From NCBI GenBank assembly GCA_030062745.1, contig CP099845.1, positions 17,338,903-17,402,902 on the forward strand: a stretch of DNA of 64,000 nt, given 5' to 3'. Positions within the stretch are counted from its first letter, which is position 1, and the number at the start of each line of letters is the position of its first letter. The position numbers were made by a program, and so were the translations under genes. The notes under the pieces were generated by a model that ran no database searches, had not been told where the DNA came from, and saw only the letters and a program-made list of their open reading frames with translations. The stretch is from Capitulum mitella. Its lineage: Eukaryota; Arthropoda; Thecostraca; Pollicipedomorpha; Pollicipedidae. This document shows, piece after piece, positions 24,321 through 36,130 of the stretch.

Positions 24321-27136
24321 TTTCTGAATCGTGGCTACATCAATACCTTTGCCTGCAGTGGGAGATGGTGAGCTCCGCTGTTATTGTTGTGTTCTTTGCT
24401 CATCTATTTATTGATTACAAGGAAACCTAAGGAAACGTCACAGTGAGCTTATGCACTAGGGGATGACTCACAGACTGTCGACATTTTTCACTACTTTTTC
24501 AGTTTCCCACATTTTCTTTTCTTTGCTCAGTCTTTTCGGTTCCATTCTTTCGATAGAAATAGTAAATAAAAACACGTAAGCATAATATCCGGTATCCGGC
24601 CGGATGTCCGGCACCCCGATCCGGCATATCCGGTATCCGGCCGGACCACAAAAACCCCGATCCGGTGCATCCCTAATTTTAAGCATTAAAAAAGGTTTGC
24701 GATCCTAATAAATGTACTCTAGATATAAAAGAAGGCTTTCTGTGTTATGAAGAGAGGCACGTGGTCTGAATGATTGTTTAGGGCCCCTCTTAGTTTGTAG
24801 GGAAGTTCACTGCTTGTCTGCGCAGGGCGTCCTGTTGGTCCATAAAGGGGCCATGTCGGCCTCTAGAGGGACCTCTTATTGGTCCGTAAGAACGTTCCTG
24901 ATTTTGCCTCCAGAGGCCGACAGGAGCCATTTATAGGCGGATAGGGGCCCTCAAAAAATAGCCAGTGCCCCCCTTTCCCCCACAGGCTAGCAGGGGCTCC
25001 TAAACGTCCATTCAGAAACGTCCATTCATGCTGGCCTGCAAATGTGCCTCTGCCGACCTGTAAGGGGCACCCGCCGGGTCGACAGGAACATCTCTACAGG
25101 CAGTCAAGGGTCCTGTATTCAAACGGGGCCCCTTTACATACCGACAGTAATTTTAACCACATGGGGCCCATGATTACGAGGGCCAAGCATGGATCCAGGG
25201 GGGCAGCGATGGGGATGATCGTCCCCCCCAAGGCCTGAGAAGGGGCCCCGTATGAGCTTCACAGGGTCTCCAGAAGAACGTGACGGGCTTTTGATGCAGT
25301 CTGGGGGCCTCCAGGAGCGTTAGATGACCCTTGAGACGCATAGCAGACCCCTGAAGCCCCAAAGGGACCCTGAGACCACAACAGGGCCCCAACACAGCAG
25401 AGTGCTCCTGAGACCGCGAGAAGGGTCATAAGGCCCCTGAGACGGCCAAGATGAGGACTGATTCTCGAGGGTGGCATAGAGACCTTGGAATGTCGTAGAG
25501 GCCCCAAATGGATTTCACGAGCCTGTGTAAAAAACTGACGGTTCCTGATGCAGTTAGAGGGCCTCCGAGAGGACTGATGGAACTCTGAGACGGTAGATGG
25601 TCCTAACATGGGTAGAAGGGTCCATAAAACTCTCCAAGTCTCCTGGGACTGCAAGAGGGTTTCAAAACGTCAAATGGTTCATGAGACCGCAAGAACATGA
25701 GGAGACGCCTAGCACGGCATACAAAGGCCCTGACCAACCAGAGGGACCCCCTGAACGGGGATTCATCGGTGACCTCAACTTCGAGAGGGTCCAAATGGGC
25801 TGCACTAGTCTTTTAGAAAACCTGAGTTCTTCATGCATTAAGGGAGCCCCAGGGAGTTCTGCTGGATCCTGAGACGGCGAGTTAGCCCCCTTCACGACAA
25901 ATGACACCTGAGACCGCCAAAAAGGTCCGACAGCCCCTGCGAGGCAAAAACGATAAGAGGCCTCTAAGATGGTAGGGGGACAATGGACAGCCAAAAGGCC
26001 CTCAGGTTTGCTGGTTTGTTAGGCAAGCTTCTGGTACAGCAAAGGTCCTCTTGAGACCTCTAGTGATGTCACTGAAACGCCAGCAGAGGCCCCTGTTACG
26101 GCTACAGGGACCCTAAGACTGCCAAATACACCCCATATGACAGAGAAAGATCCCTGATACAGCCATGACGACCAGCGGAGACGTCCAGAGAGCCCATGTC
26201 GCTGCACAGGGGCCCTGAAATCGCCAAAATGGCTTTTGTAACTATCAGAGGGCCCCTGAGACGGCAACAATGTTCTCCAGAGACGAAAGACAAGACTCAC
26301 TTAGGACAAAAGGGGGCCCCTTGAAACCAATAAATCTTTAGATGTTTTGAAGCTCCTGAAACTGCCAAAGGACCTAGAGGATTGCCAAAGGCGTCTCTGT
26401 CACGGGAGAGAGAGACTTATAGAACACATTTGTTACTGCCTGAGAACCATTTTAGACGGCAAAAATGTCTCAGGGACCACAGGAGGGAACTCAAGATGGC
26501 TTAAGCGTCCCTGAAACCTCAAGATAGGTCTCTGAAACTGTCCGAAGTACCCCTGAAACTGCCAAAGGAGCACCTGAGACGTCCCGAGGGACACGTGAAA
26601 CTTTAAAAGGAACCTGAGACCAGTAGAGGGCCCTGACAAGCAGACGGCCCGAGTCCACCAAAAGCGTCCCTATAACTGCAAGAAGGAACCTAACCTAAGC
26701 TGGCAAAAAAGTCTCCAGAAACCACAGGCTGTGGAGGGGATGGCAGACAGGCCCCTGGACCAAATACAGACACGACATTTCAAACGAAGTAAGGGAAGGA
26801 ACCGCCGAAAATGTCGCCGTTTTTGTCATATTTCGGCTACTATGTGGGAAATAAAATGCGAAGTTTTCTCAGTTAAGGCGAATCGCTTTAATTTTTCGGT
26901 AACCTTTTATAAAAGCAATCACAGAAGTACGCCAAATATTTCCCCATAGACTCTCGCACGGATGAACGTTTTTTTCATACCTGAAAAGCAAAGAATGGGG
27001 ACCCCACGTTGACCATTCCCCTCCCCCCTCGGCTTGGCGACATCATGAAACCGCCCCTAACGAGGGCCCCCATTGATCACGAGAGCTCCCTTGATCTGAC
27101 TTGGTCCCCATGAGCGGAATCCTGGCTATGCCCCTG

Positions 27137-27599
27137 TTCCCTTCCCAATGTCTAAAACGTGCTACACCCACTCCCTTCGCGGCAGGTCACGGGGAAGCCA
27201 ACGCGCAGCCCCGCCAGCGTGCAGACAGCCTGCTGCTGACGACCAGGAGGTCCCTGCGAAGCGGCCGCAGCACGTGTTAGAAGGTCCTGGCTACAGCAAG
27301 CGTTCGGAGGCCCTGCAAAGTACGCACACAGCGGCCCCAACAGCATCCAGCGCCCGGGGGCCTTGCAACAACATACGGCGTCGCCTGCTGCCGCCACCTG
27401 AAGGACATAAACATAGACATAGACTTATTTCTGGGAAATCCACAAAGTACCTGTGACTATTGCAGTCCATCGCCGAGGATGATAAAACTGCGCAGGGGTC
27501 AGAAAGCCGTGGTCAGACAGCCGAGGACCGTGGAGGAGCCACTGCTACCTGAAGCGTTAAGGGCCACCTGGTGGGCTATATTCATTCCTTTCTTTCCAT
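27137..27599. other. Unassigned GC-rich sequence
   Basis: Open frames exist on both strands (27148-27456 + and 27152-27397 -), as expected from GC-rich DNA. Neither resembles a known protein. Confidence 0.3.
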
Positions 27600-29107
27600 G
27601 CAGTACCATAAGGTTAATGCTAAATCTATGTATGTATGTATGTATGTATGTATTGAAGGTGTCCACGCCGTGGCTATTCTGCCCTCTCGTCAAAATTACA
27701 AAAAACGATGATACACAATCACTTGTCAGGCGAAGTAAAACGCACTCCTTTGAACGCGAACGGCAGTCACGGTGTCAGATGTTTCAAATGTTTTAAAAAC
27801 GATGCGCGTGAGGCGGCATTCGAGGCTGCCGGAGGCAGGCGGTTCCAAGCCACTGCGGCTCGGTAGGAGAAGAGCCGCTGGGTCGCCGCCAGCCGCACGC
27901 GAGGCAGATGTATCGCACCTGTGCCAACAAGCAACCGCACGGGTGCGGCGGCAGCAGACCTGGGCACGCTTAGGGAACAGAGCACGTGTGGCGGACGGGC
28001 ACGTGGGGGAGCGCAAAACGTTGTAGACCTTCAGGAGGTCACGCGTTCTGACCAGGTCCTCCACCCGACTCCACCCCATGGCTTCCAGTGACGGGATAAT
28101 GTGGTCCCCCCATCGCGCCCCGGTCACCAACCTCGCAGCAAAGTCAATCACCTTTTGTTGCCGGTTGCTCAGTTGGCGACCGGCGGCTCCTCCCCACGCA
28201 GTGATACAGTAAAGGATGTGAGGGAAGACGTAGGGGTGGACGAGGCGCTTCATGACGTCTGGAGTGAAGTAGAAACAAATTTTGAATAGTGAGACAATGA
28301 TGCTATTACAACGCCGAACAATGGTGGATATGTGCTCTTCCCAAGTAAGACGTCGGTCGATGATTACACCAAGTACCTTCATAGACTTTTTTGGAGTCAT
28401 GACGGAACCCGAAATGTCGATATGAAAATTTTGCGTCTTTTTTTATGGGGGCTCTGGTGCCAATGAGCATGAAGTCCGTTTTTCCTGGGTTTATTTTTAG
28501 ACTGTTGGGCCGAAACCAGTTTTGAAGGCACGAGATGGAATCCTCGATTCGGGTCTTGAGACATGATAGATTGTGGGTGTCGGATGCGGCATGGTCGACA
28601 AGCTGGGTGTCATCGGCATAGGAAAGGAGTCGGCCATAAGGAAGGAAACTGGATAGGTCGTTCATGAAGATTAGAAATAGGATTGGGCCAACGATGGAAC
28701 CCTGGGCCACTCCATGGCACAAGGGTAAGGTAGCCGAGCCACCAGCGACCACCTGCCTCCTGCCACTCAAGGTAACTGGCGAACCAGTCCGACTCAACAC
28801 CGTACCACTCGAGCTTGTTCAGAAGGGCACCGTGGTCGACACTGTCGAAGGCCTTGCTCAAGTCAATTGTCGTAAAAGATACGACGTGACCGGCATCAAT
28901 GATCTTTGCTGACCACTCGACCGCGCCAAGCACGGCGTCCTCCGTAGGGTGACTGGGTCGGTAGGCATACTGAGACGACGACAGTACATGGTTACTAATT
29001 AAGTACGCCGACAGTTGGGTGCACACGACTTTTTCAGTAATTTTTGACATGACTGGCAGGATAGAGATGTTGCCTAACGTTGGGGGGCCCCCCTTCCCAA
29101 CGCCCAT
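27600..29107 (-). mobile_element. 5'-truncated CR1/L2-group LINE with (CATA)n 3' tail
   Basis: The RT reads in three frames: 28610-29107 (LPVMSKITEKVV, LSKAFDSVDH), 28306-28800 (VAQGSIVGPILF, YADDTQL, NSLKINPGKTDFM) and 27726-28400 (KVLGVIIDRRLTWEEHI, HPYVFPHILYCI). The C-terminal LFSYRAAVAWNRLPP lies in a fourth segment (27767-27985). The element therefore has about three frameshifts. The catalytic YADD is intact. The 3' end is the tetranucleotide array near 27628-27653, as is usual in this LINE group. The copy starts inside the RT, at about 29107, so endonuclease and ORF1 are absent. It is inactive. Confidence 0.85.
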
Positions 29108-30238
29108 GGACTTACGTTAAAGTAAGTAATAGATAAACGGCAGTGAACAAGGTTTGAAAAAGGATTGCGGAAAAATGCAGTCCACAATACAGTTCTTTAG
29201 AAAATCACTCAACTTGCCATCTTCAAAAGATTGCAATCCAGGACTGCGAATCCCGCATTCAAAATCCTGATGGTCTCTGCTGTCGAGTTACAGCGAAATC
29301 AAAATATTCCGTTCTACGTTACGTCAAAGTTTGAGGTCAAATATCCTTGTTTTGGCATGTGCTGTTTAGATTTTAAGTGCACAGCTTTCTGATGTCATGT
29401 TTAGCACGTTATGAAAAGCTTTATGTAGGAACTGACAGAGTGAATCTTATTTTCCCCCGGGGGGATATGTTCTTAGTTTTTTTTCGGGAAACTTCCCTCT
29501 GAGGGTTCCTAGCTCAGACCAGCGTTGCGTAGCTTGAACCGACACAGGCGATAAAGGCTGCGGTATATTAAAAAAAGAATGAGCATATGATCTGAGGTGC
29601 ACAAATCTGCCAACTTGCCTACCAACGTGGGTGGCAGATATTGGTTAAAATGATAGCAAACGTGGGACAGGTAATCATTATTTGAATAGAATACAAACGT
29701 CAGGCACGCGATATGAGAAATCGCTGTAGGTGTGTTGACGGCTCCATGACTGGCTCTGGAAGGAGGCGATTCATGTAGTGGAAACCGCCAAATGGGCGCC
29801 ACCCTGCTTAATTGCGCTACCATCCATTTTCTCCTAATCAACACAGTTGACTGGCAGATAAAATATATTTTCTGAGACGGCATGTCTGCAGATTCGATCC
29901 CTTCCTTTTTCTCTATGTCAACGGCTTACCGTTGACAGAGAGGAAAAGGAATAACATATCCACCTCTGCATATGACTGACAAGCACGCAAAGGCCACTCG
30001 CTGAATGAGAAAGAGTGACACCAAAACATCATTCCCGGGCGAACTTAATCGCAACACAAGGGGGAGGAATAACAGGCGAGGTCACGCTCACATGACGCCC
30101 GGACAGCCGCACGACCCGCCGACCACAAAACCCCTCCGAGGTAGTCGGCCAGTCCAGAGTAAGGGTGAGCGTTGAGTCGTCCTAGAGTGCTTAGAGTCCC
30201 CAGACTACCGTGGTTGTCCCAGCCCTCGAAATATACTC
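29108..30238. other. Unassigned sequence
   Basis: No recognisable gene or repeat. A minus frame at 29509-29883 (124 aa) shows no family features. Confidence 0.3.
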
Positions 30239-30619
30239 GTATATGACGCCGTAGGTCAATGACCTGACAGGACCTCGGCCTGAAACCCTCAGTCAAGACG
30301 CCAAATGAATGGAAATTGTCGTATTCCACGTTTTAACGGCCAAACAAACAGCCTTTTTCCGTTTCGTTCCAAACGTTTTACGTAATGGCCTGTACGGGCC
30401 GAGAAAGTGTCAAAAGTTGACGTTTTCGGACCCCTTTTGACCTTGAAGATATTGTCCTAGGATCATGGAGATTGCACACAATGTACATCGTTATAGCCCC
30501 ATCCTGTCCACAAAATTTCATGTCTCTAGCTCTTTCCGTTGCCGAGATCGGAGGGGGCACTTTTGGACCCCCCTTCCAGTGCGCGTTAGCGCGAAACGCC
30601 CTTCCACTGCGCGGGTTAA
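30239..30619 (+). mobile_element. TTAA element, family F2 (copy b, right part only)
   Basis: It matches 23228-23626 block by block, with ATGACGCC(A/G)TAGGTCAATGACCTGACA, GGCCTG(C/T)ACGGGCCGA and GAGATCGGAGGG, and it closes CCACTGCGCGGGTTAA. The left half is missing. Confidence 0.8.
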
Positions 30620-30846
30620 TCGAAACGTTCCGCAAAGCTTTATGACACTTAAGTTTTTCTAGGACATGATCTTACGTGACCTGTCCTGGGTCAGTGAGGT
30701 GGCCCCGTATGGGAAAATTGACACAACATGTAAGGAAGGTTCCATGAAGTGATACCCCAAGTTTCATGTCACTGTACCTCTTTGTTTTCTCTCTGTCCTC
30801 GAAAAATTGGAGGAAGTTGTTATGGCCTCCTCCGGCCCGGCGATGC

Positions 30847-31150
30847 TTAATCCTATTCCCGGCAGGGGGCTGAATCCGCCCCCTTCGGGTTTTTTGCTTG
30901 CCAGTTCCAGGGTTTGTGACGCAGCTGCGCGAAACTTGATGACTTTTCCTAGTCATTGTTTCTACGTGTTGTGGCAAAATTTTGTAATTCTATTCTGCTC
31001 AGGGGCGGAGCCAGGCAACGTTTTTGGGAGGAGTCTCAGGCCATTTTTGACCCTGTAGAGGGTAAAAGAAAAATGTCTCCCAAAAATGGCGTATTTAAGA
31101 CAGAACTTAAACTTTATATGGGTGCATGGATGTATAGGTAAATAGTTGGC
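30847..31150 (+). mobile_element. TTAA element, family F4 (partial copy)
   Basis: It starts TTAATCCTATTCCCGGCAGG with a GGGGGCTGAATCCGCCCCC hairpin. It matches the reverse complement of 51060-51368, including GGGGCGGAGCCAGGCAACG and the GGAATTGGCAAGCAAAAAA-type stretch. Confidence 0.75.
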
Positions 31151-31460
31151 CAAGCATACAAGTACAGTTTTGTTTATCTGAGGTCATTTCACAAGGTCGG
31201 TTCAAGGTGAAAAGTCAGAATTTGATTTCATTTGCCGATTTCCTTAAATGATGTTGATGCTGCCACCTGTTTTGTGGTTGCGGATAACTTGGTGAGTCTC
31301 GGATCCAGGCAGCGCCACGCAGCAGTGGACAGGGATCCAGCGGGACTCGTGTGTGTTGCACTGGAACGATGCTGCTGTGTGGCTGTCTGCACGAGGGGAC
31401 TGTGCTGCTGTGTCGCTGTGTGTACAGGGGAACAAGGCTGCCCCGACTGACTGGTACTTG

Positions 31461-31469
31461 TCATCGCAG
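31461..31469 (+). promoter_or_regulatory. Possible splice acceptor in the PGAP2 5' UTR
   Basis: TCATCGCAG lies 23 bp before the likely start codon. If used, the gene has an upstream non-coding exon. This is weak evidence, from sequence pattern only. Confidence 0.25.
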
Positions 31470-31492
31470 CCAGGCCGCTGACCGGGGTCGGC

Positions 31493-32229
31493 ATGTCTGC
31501 CAGCCGAGCGCAGTACCAGAGGTTGGCCGAGCCGGCCGGCAGGCCCGTCCGCCTCTACTTCCGCCACCTGGCCGTCACCACGCTGGCCATGCCGCTGTTC
31601 GGCTTCCTGTTTTGCGTCGGCTGGTCGCTGAGCTACAATTTCGAGGCGGCTACGTCCACGCACTGCAATGTGACCAACTACCTGCCATCAGTATCGGCCG
31701 CCATCGGCAGCTTCCGCGTCGTCTGGAAGACGCTGATCGCTCTGCACGCCCCGCCGCGCTTCCTCGCTGTCTTCTTCTACCACGTCTACTGGCAGGGAAC
31801 GCTGATGCTGACTTCTCGGGCACGCTGCCTCGTGCTATTGGCCGAGGTGGTGTACGTCAGTGAGAACCTGGACCTGCTTGGCCTCTCGTTCGTCGCTTCG
31901 GACGACAACTTTCCCTTTCATAACATGTCGTTCATTGTGTTCCTGGCCAGCTCTGAGCTGTACATGTTCCTCACGTGCCTACTGTTTCGGCTGTCGCGCA
32001 ACCAAACCATCACGCGTCTGGAACTGGTCTCGCGACGACCGAGTCCATCATATTCATCGTCAGCGCCACTAGCTTGGCGTTCTCCATATACTTCTATGTT
32101 CGCCACAACGCTCACTGTAAGCCAGCCATGTACACCAAGTTTGCATTCTGCGAGTACATAGTCGTACTCTCAAACATGGCTTTTCACATGACCGCCTCCT
32201 TGGACTTGGACTTTCAAGATAGTGCTTGA
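31493..32229 (+). CDS. PGAP2: PGAP2-like GPI-anchor remodelling protein, with one frameshift
   Basis: The translation from 31493 follows PGAP2 (Frag1/DRAM/Sfk1 family), a multi-pass Golgi/ER membrane protein needed for fatty-acid remodelling of GPI anchors. Family hallmarks are FLFCVGWSL (first membrane segment), THCNVTNYLPSVSAAIG, HAPPRFLAVFFYH, VSENLDLLGLSFVAS, FIVFLASSELYMFLTCLL and, in the next frame, IYFYVRHNAHC and VVLSNMAFHMTA. Around 32018-32045 the frame moves back by one base, so the last 65 residues are read from the frame ending at 32229. Joined, the length is about 244 residues, near the usual 250. There is no intron in the coding part. No long A-tail follows, so a young retrocopy is not evident. 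The shift may be an assembly error or a disabling mutation. Confidence 0.85.
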
Positions 32230-32549
32230 TTTGAATAGCTTCACCTGGACGTAGGCAGTGGCCGAGGAGCAAGGAAGTCAGCGATGTCCCGTTGGCGGGC
32301 TGCTGGAGCTCAGTGTTAGGCCGCCGGTGGACCGCGGGAACAGTCTAGCCGCAGTGGCCAGCTGGCGACTCCAAAGAATGACAGCCAAAGCTGACTCGTG
32401 GACTGAATGCTGCGTGGTATGCGTCTTGTCCTCCGGCCATGACTGCGAATCGTGTAGTATTATACGAATATTTATTTGTGTTCTCGTTTATATTGTCTTG
32501 CAGATTGTGCAGATGCAACCATTCTGTTCGGTATTGGGTAGGAAATTGG

Positions 32550-32555
32550 AATAAA
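32550..32555 (+). terminator. Polyadenylation signal AATAAA, probable PGAP2 3' end
   Basis: AATAAA lies about 320 bp after the PGAP2 stop and is followed by a GT-rich stretch. Confidence 0.5.
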
Positions 32556-32559
32556 GTTC

Positions 32560-33577
32560 AATTGTTTTGTCACGCTCACACTTCGTGGTAACGATTACTG
32601 TTTGCTACGTTGAGAAGTCTCTGATGATAGATGAAACCCATTGCTGATCGTTGTTGGCGATGACCCATGGTCCATAGTTTGTTGCACTGCGAACAAGTCC
32701 GGGCTGTGGCTGTGTGCGGACATCAATGACATGTCATTTACAAAAGTATACAGCTCAACTCAAGCCGTCAAGGACCGCTTCCTCTGCCGCTTCAGTTTAG
32801 GTCATGTTGAAATTATATTCATAGATGTGGAGTGTGTGAAGCGCCAATAGGTTTGACCAGTCACAGCAGTGCTTTGCGGAAACGGATTGCGTGAATCACA
32901 CTATGCCTCGCGTTTGCTCTGTGCTGCCGAGGTACACTAACGAATTCCTCCGGCCGTGCCGTTTCCGCCGTCATGAGGAACACCTCCGCGGAAGGTGCTC
33001 ACGCGTTCCAGTTGGCACATGGAACAGGCGGCCAACTGCCAAGTGTGGTCCAGTCTGTTTGGCCATGCTGACATACGTGCCCCTGATGGCAGCCTAGGAC
33101 GATTTTGACCGGACACGTTGATTGGGCTTTTCGCTGCCGATCTTTTGGCCGGAAAGGCGGTTAAATCAGAAGAAATTTCTTTCCGTAACGCCGACTATCT
33201 TACTTCAGTTTTGGTCCAAAATACGAAATTCCGGTTTGCATAGCTCTGGTCTTGTTTTGCGAGAAGGTCATTAAGAAGGAAGACTGTAAACAGCGTGCAT
33301 GCTTACAGGCGAGCTCGGAAGCGGGACTCCTTGGTGTTACGTATGTGAAGCTCGGAGTGCTTCAGCTGTCTGGTGTGGGCGGGGCACGCATTTTTAGCAC
33401 GTGAACCCGTTTTGGACATTATAACAGACGTAAAAAATCACATTTCAGTTTGCCAAGTCGCCAGGAAATTTCTGTCACATTGCACTGGATCCCCAGAACC
33501 TGGAAAAAAAACATTTCATTTTTCCTTGTGATAGATCGGAGAAAGGGGTTGGCTTTTTTGCCTCCCTGGACTTGCTA
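32560..33577. other. Unassigned sequence
   Basis: Short frames (32641-32850 and 32891-33097 on +) have no recognisable family features and no supporting splice signals. Confidence 0.3.
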
Positions 33578-33780
33578 TTAACCCACGCCCAACCGACACC
33601 CTGACGTGGGCGGCCGGAGCACGGGGCGTTTCGACGCCCCCCCCCCTTTATTTCGCGAACGGACCGTCGACGAAAAATGAGCCTTGTATCATCAGAAAGC
33701 TCGCCATGAATACATTCCAGAAAACTCAAATTTTTAGGAAAATTTTGAAAAATGCAACTTGACCTACATACTTAAAAACG
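33578..33780 (+). mobile_element. TTAA element end fragment
   Basis: TTAACCCACGCCC at 33578 is followed by a GGGGCGTTTCGACGCCCCCCCC hairpin near 33624. This is the same end architecture as F1. A matching right end was not found before the next element at 34028. Confidence 0.5.
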
Positions 33781-34027
33781 TAGGATTTTTTAGTAGGGCT
33801 CTTGCTCCGTCCCTGATTAAGCTAGAGCAATTTTGAGCATGCCAATGGAAAGCTCATAAAATGCACATTACTGTGGAATATAATTTACGACATGCATATG
33901 ATCACATATTGCATCAGGTGAACGGTGAACATTTTTCATTGCGCTAGTTGAGGTTTTTGAGCACTGCTGGCGAGCTGTTCTTCATGTGTGCTCTTAGAAC
34001 GATACAAATGACTTGTACGGAAGTTTT

Positions 34028-35210
34028 TTAACCCGTGCCCGACTGGGGGGGGGGGGGGCAGTTGACTGCCCCCTGAGGTTTTTCTGGCATTGCGAGAGAA
34101 CCAACAAACACAGTCACCAAATTTTGTGTACCTTTTGCTCCATCAATTTTACATCTCGTGTCCAAATTTTGACCTCAGGTCACGTCAGGCGCCTGACCTA
34201 GGTCAGGTCAAACACACCTATGTCCAAAAAAGTTAAGCGCCCTCTAACTTTTTCACAAAACAAGATATCTCAATAATACTTTCAGGGATTAGTGATCGTC
34301 ATAGATGCAACAAATCTGCTATCTCAGGTTTTTCGGAATTTTCCGGGTCATTGGCCTGAGGCTAAGCCCATTTTTAAGACACATCGCCATTTTTTTCGAA
34401 AATTGACGTAATATTCCATAACATTTTTAGTGTGGAGTGAAGCAGGCATCTAAATGAGGTCAGGTCACGAATAACTGTAGTGAGCCAAAATGTACCACCG
34501 TCAAAATCGACGATGAATTACTCAGAATGGTTAGAAAATGGCAGAACTAACTTGCACAGACGTAAGTAATACCAGGAACCTCAAAAAGTTTGAAAAAGTA
34601 GCATATTTTGGAAATAAACAGGCTCTCGCGAATAAAGCTCCACCAGTTGTGTAGATTGGTAAGTAATGATTTTTTCCAAAATTTAAGCATGAGAAACCAT
34701 CACAAGAACCACTGAGATCAATAAAATTTCCATGGTTAGGCTTTTTTCGCGAAAATAAAGAAACGCTAAAATTAGTTCCCGTCAATTTCTTACTGCGTAC
34801 GCCTGCGCCGCACGTCGACAGCCGGCGCGAAAATTGGCGTGTCTTTAACTCAACGTTTCAGCGAATATATTAAACAAACCCGAGAAATTAGACGTGTATC
34901 GGCATTTGCGGACCTTTACTTGTGTTCTGGTGCCTTTAACTATGCGTTATTAGTCACAGCCCTTGAGATTCAGGCCGTTTCTCGGTCTGATGCAGTCGGC
35001 TGTGAGAAAACATATAGGACGTAAATTGCTTACATATTATCTAAAACTAAAAATGAGCCCAGTTTCGAGCTTTACTCGTTACAAGCTTTCCAACGCTGTG
35101 CTTATTTTTATCGTGCGACCAACTGTTCGTGAGTTAGAGGGGGGCAGTCAACTGCCCCCCCCCCCCAGTCGCCCATGTTCGAGACGGACCGACGGTCGTG
35201 CGCGGGTTAA
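34028..35210 (+). mobile_element. TTAA-flanked non-autonomous element, family F1 (copy b)
   Basis: The ends are TTAACCCGTGCCCGACTGG and GGTCGTGCGCGGGTTAA, both bounded by TTAA. Each end carries a G-run/C-run inverted tract (GGGGGCAGTTGACTGCCCCC near 34055; GGGGCAGTCAACTGCCCCC near 35143). Near 34193 the everted pair TGACCTAGGTCA is followed by a further AGGTCA. It has no coding frame. Homologous copies are at 19133-20254 (same strand) and 59358-60579 (opposite strand). Confidence 0.88.
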
Positions 35211-36130
35211 TGCCGACAGACTAGAATTCCAACGGCCAGACATGACCTGACCTACCCTTGTGACCTGACAAACATTCGGTCGTTTTCTTTGCTTTATGTC
35301 GCGTTCTGTCGAGGGTCAATAACAATGCAAACAAAAGGGCTAGGAGTACCTTAGGAGTGGAATTTCCTGGGTTCCACAACAGTGATCAATAGGGTGCTAT
35401 ATAAGGTCGATCGTATCACTTGACCTGACGTGGGATCATGACCTGGTTTGAAGCACGCTTGGGTTTCGTCTTTTTATTTTTAGGTTTGCCGACTCATAGA
35501 ACTAACCAGAGAGGTAAAGCAGAAAATTTGGATGTGAACAGAGCCTCTACCGCGGTGACCTCGCATGACTTCAGGCGACCTAAGGTCATTTTGCAGCTTG
35601 GAAGCGCCTTAATGCAATTGTTGGACTGCAAAATCGACTTCATTGCCTATGTTTACCCCAGGGGTCATCAAACAGAGTTTTAGACACCTTTTTGCTAGTT
35701 AACCCCAAATGACTTCCTTGGCCCAAGAATACGTTTCAGGCACCAACAAGCCAGAGAAACCGTTCAAAGTCGTTAGAAATAGAGAAATAGGGCGGGAATT
35801 GAGCTGACCTCAGGTCACTGACCACGACCTTGACAACAAATTCAAGACATCACAACGCTTAGGAATGTTCTCCACTATGTCTGAAAGTTCTAGGTCGATC
35901 AATTGCATGGCGTGGCTTGTACAAGACCAAAAAATCGGAGGCTGAGCTCTTACGAGACCTAGGTCAGTGGCACGAGATGACCGGAGGTTGAAAATTCTAT
36001 GCCGACATGCACAAGAGATGTAAGAAAAGGCAATGAAATTTCAGCGCGCTGCGCGTTGTTTTTTTTTTGCTATCGCCAAACGCCCTTAGGAGGGGCGTCG
36101 AGCCAGCCCCCTCCGTTGGGTGTGGGTTAA
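35211..36130 (+). mobile_element. Probable TTAA element, clear right end only
   Basis: The right end has the usual hairpin tract (AGGGGCGTCGAGCCAGCCCCCT near 36092) and closes GTGTGGGTTAA (TTAA at 36127-36130). The interior is rich in TGACCT motifs. The left end is not certain and may share TTAA with the F1 copy ending at 35210. Confidence 0.45.

Larger units (their letters stand above)
21164..24675. mobile_element. Non-autonomous hAT-type element with 8-bp target duplication
   Basis: The direct repeat ATTTTAAG flanks both sides exactly (21156-21163 and 24676-24683). The left terminus CAGGAATTCACCGGAT matches the inverted right terminus TAGGGATGCACCGGAT. Just inside both ends lie dense CCGGATATCCGGCC-type subterminal repeats (21173-21270 and 24590-24665), a layout typical of hAT elements. 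No hAT transposase is seen. The interior instead holds a Tc1/mariner-like pseudogene and an F2 TTAA element, so it is inactive or depends on a transposase made elsewhere. Confidence 0.85.
20981..27136 (-). mobile_element. Repeat B: inverted relative of repeat A, interrupted by a hAT element
   Basis: The block 24684-27136 is the reverse complement counterpart of repeat A (10476-13040). The right end, GGCTATGCCCCTG at 27124-27136, mirrors the A start CAGGGGCGTAGCC. A similar end, CAGTGGCGTAGCC, stands at 20981 on the other side of the hAT insertion. B may therefore be a terminal-inverted-repeat element of about 2.6 kb with 3.5 kb nested inside. The A/B homology is clear, but the 20981 boundary is inferred. 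Short apparent ORFs within it are repeat-derived. Confidence 0.75.

Noticed and set aside
31244..31863. Overlapping ORFs in other frames over the PGAP2 start
   Set aside because: They are shadows of the GC-rich PGAP2 coding frame.
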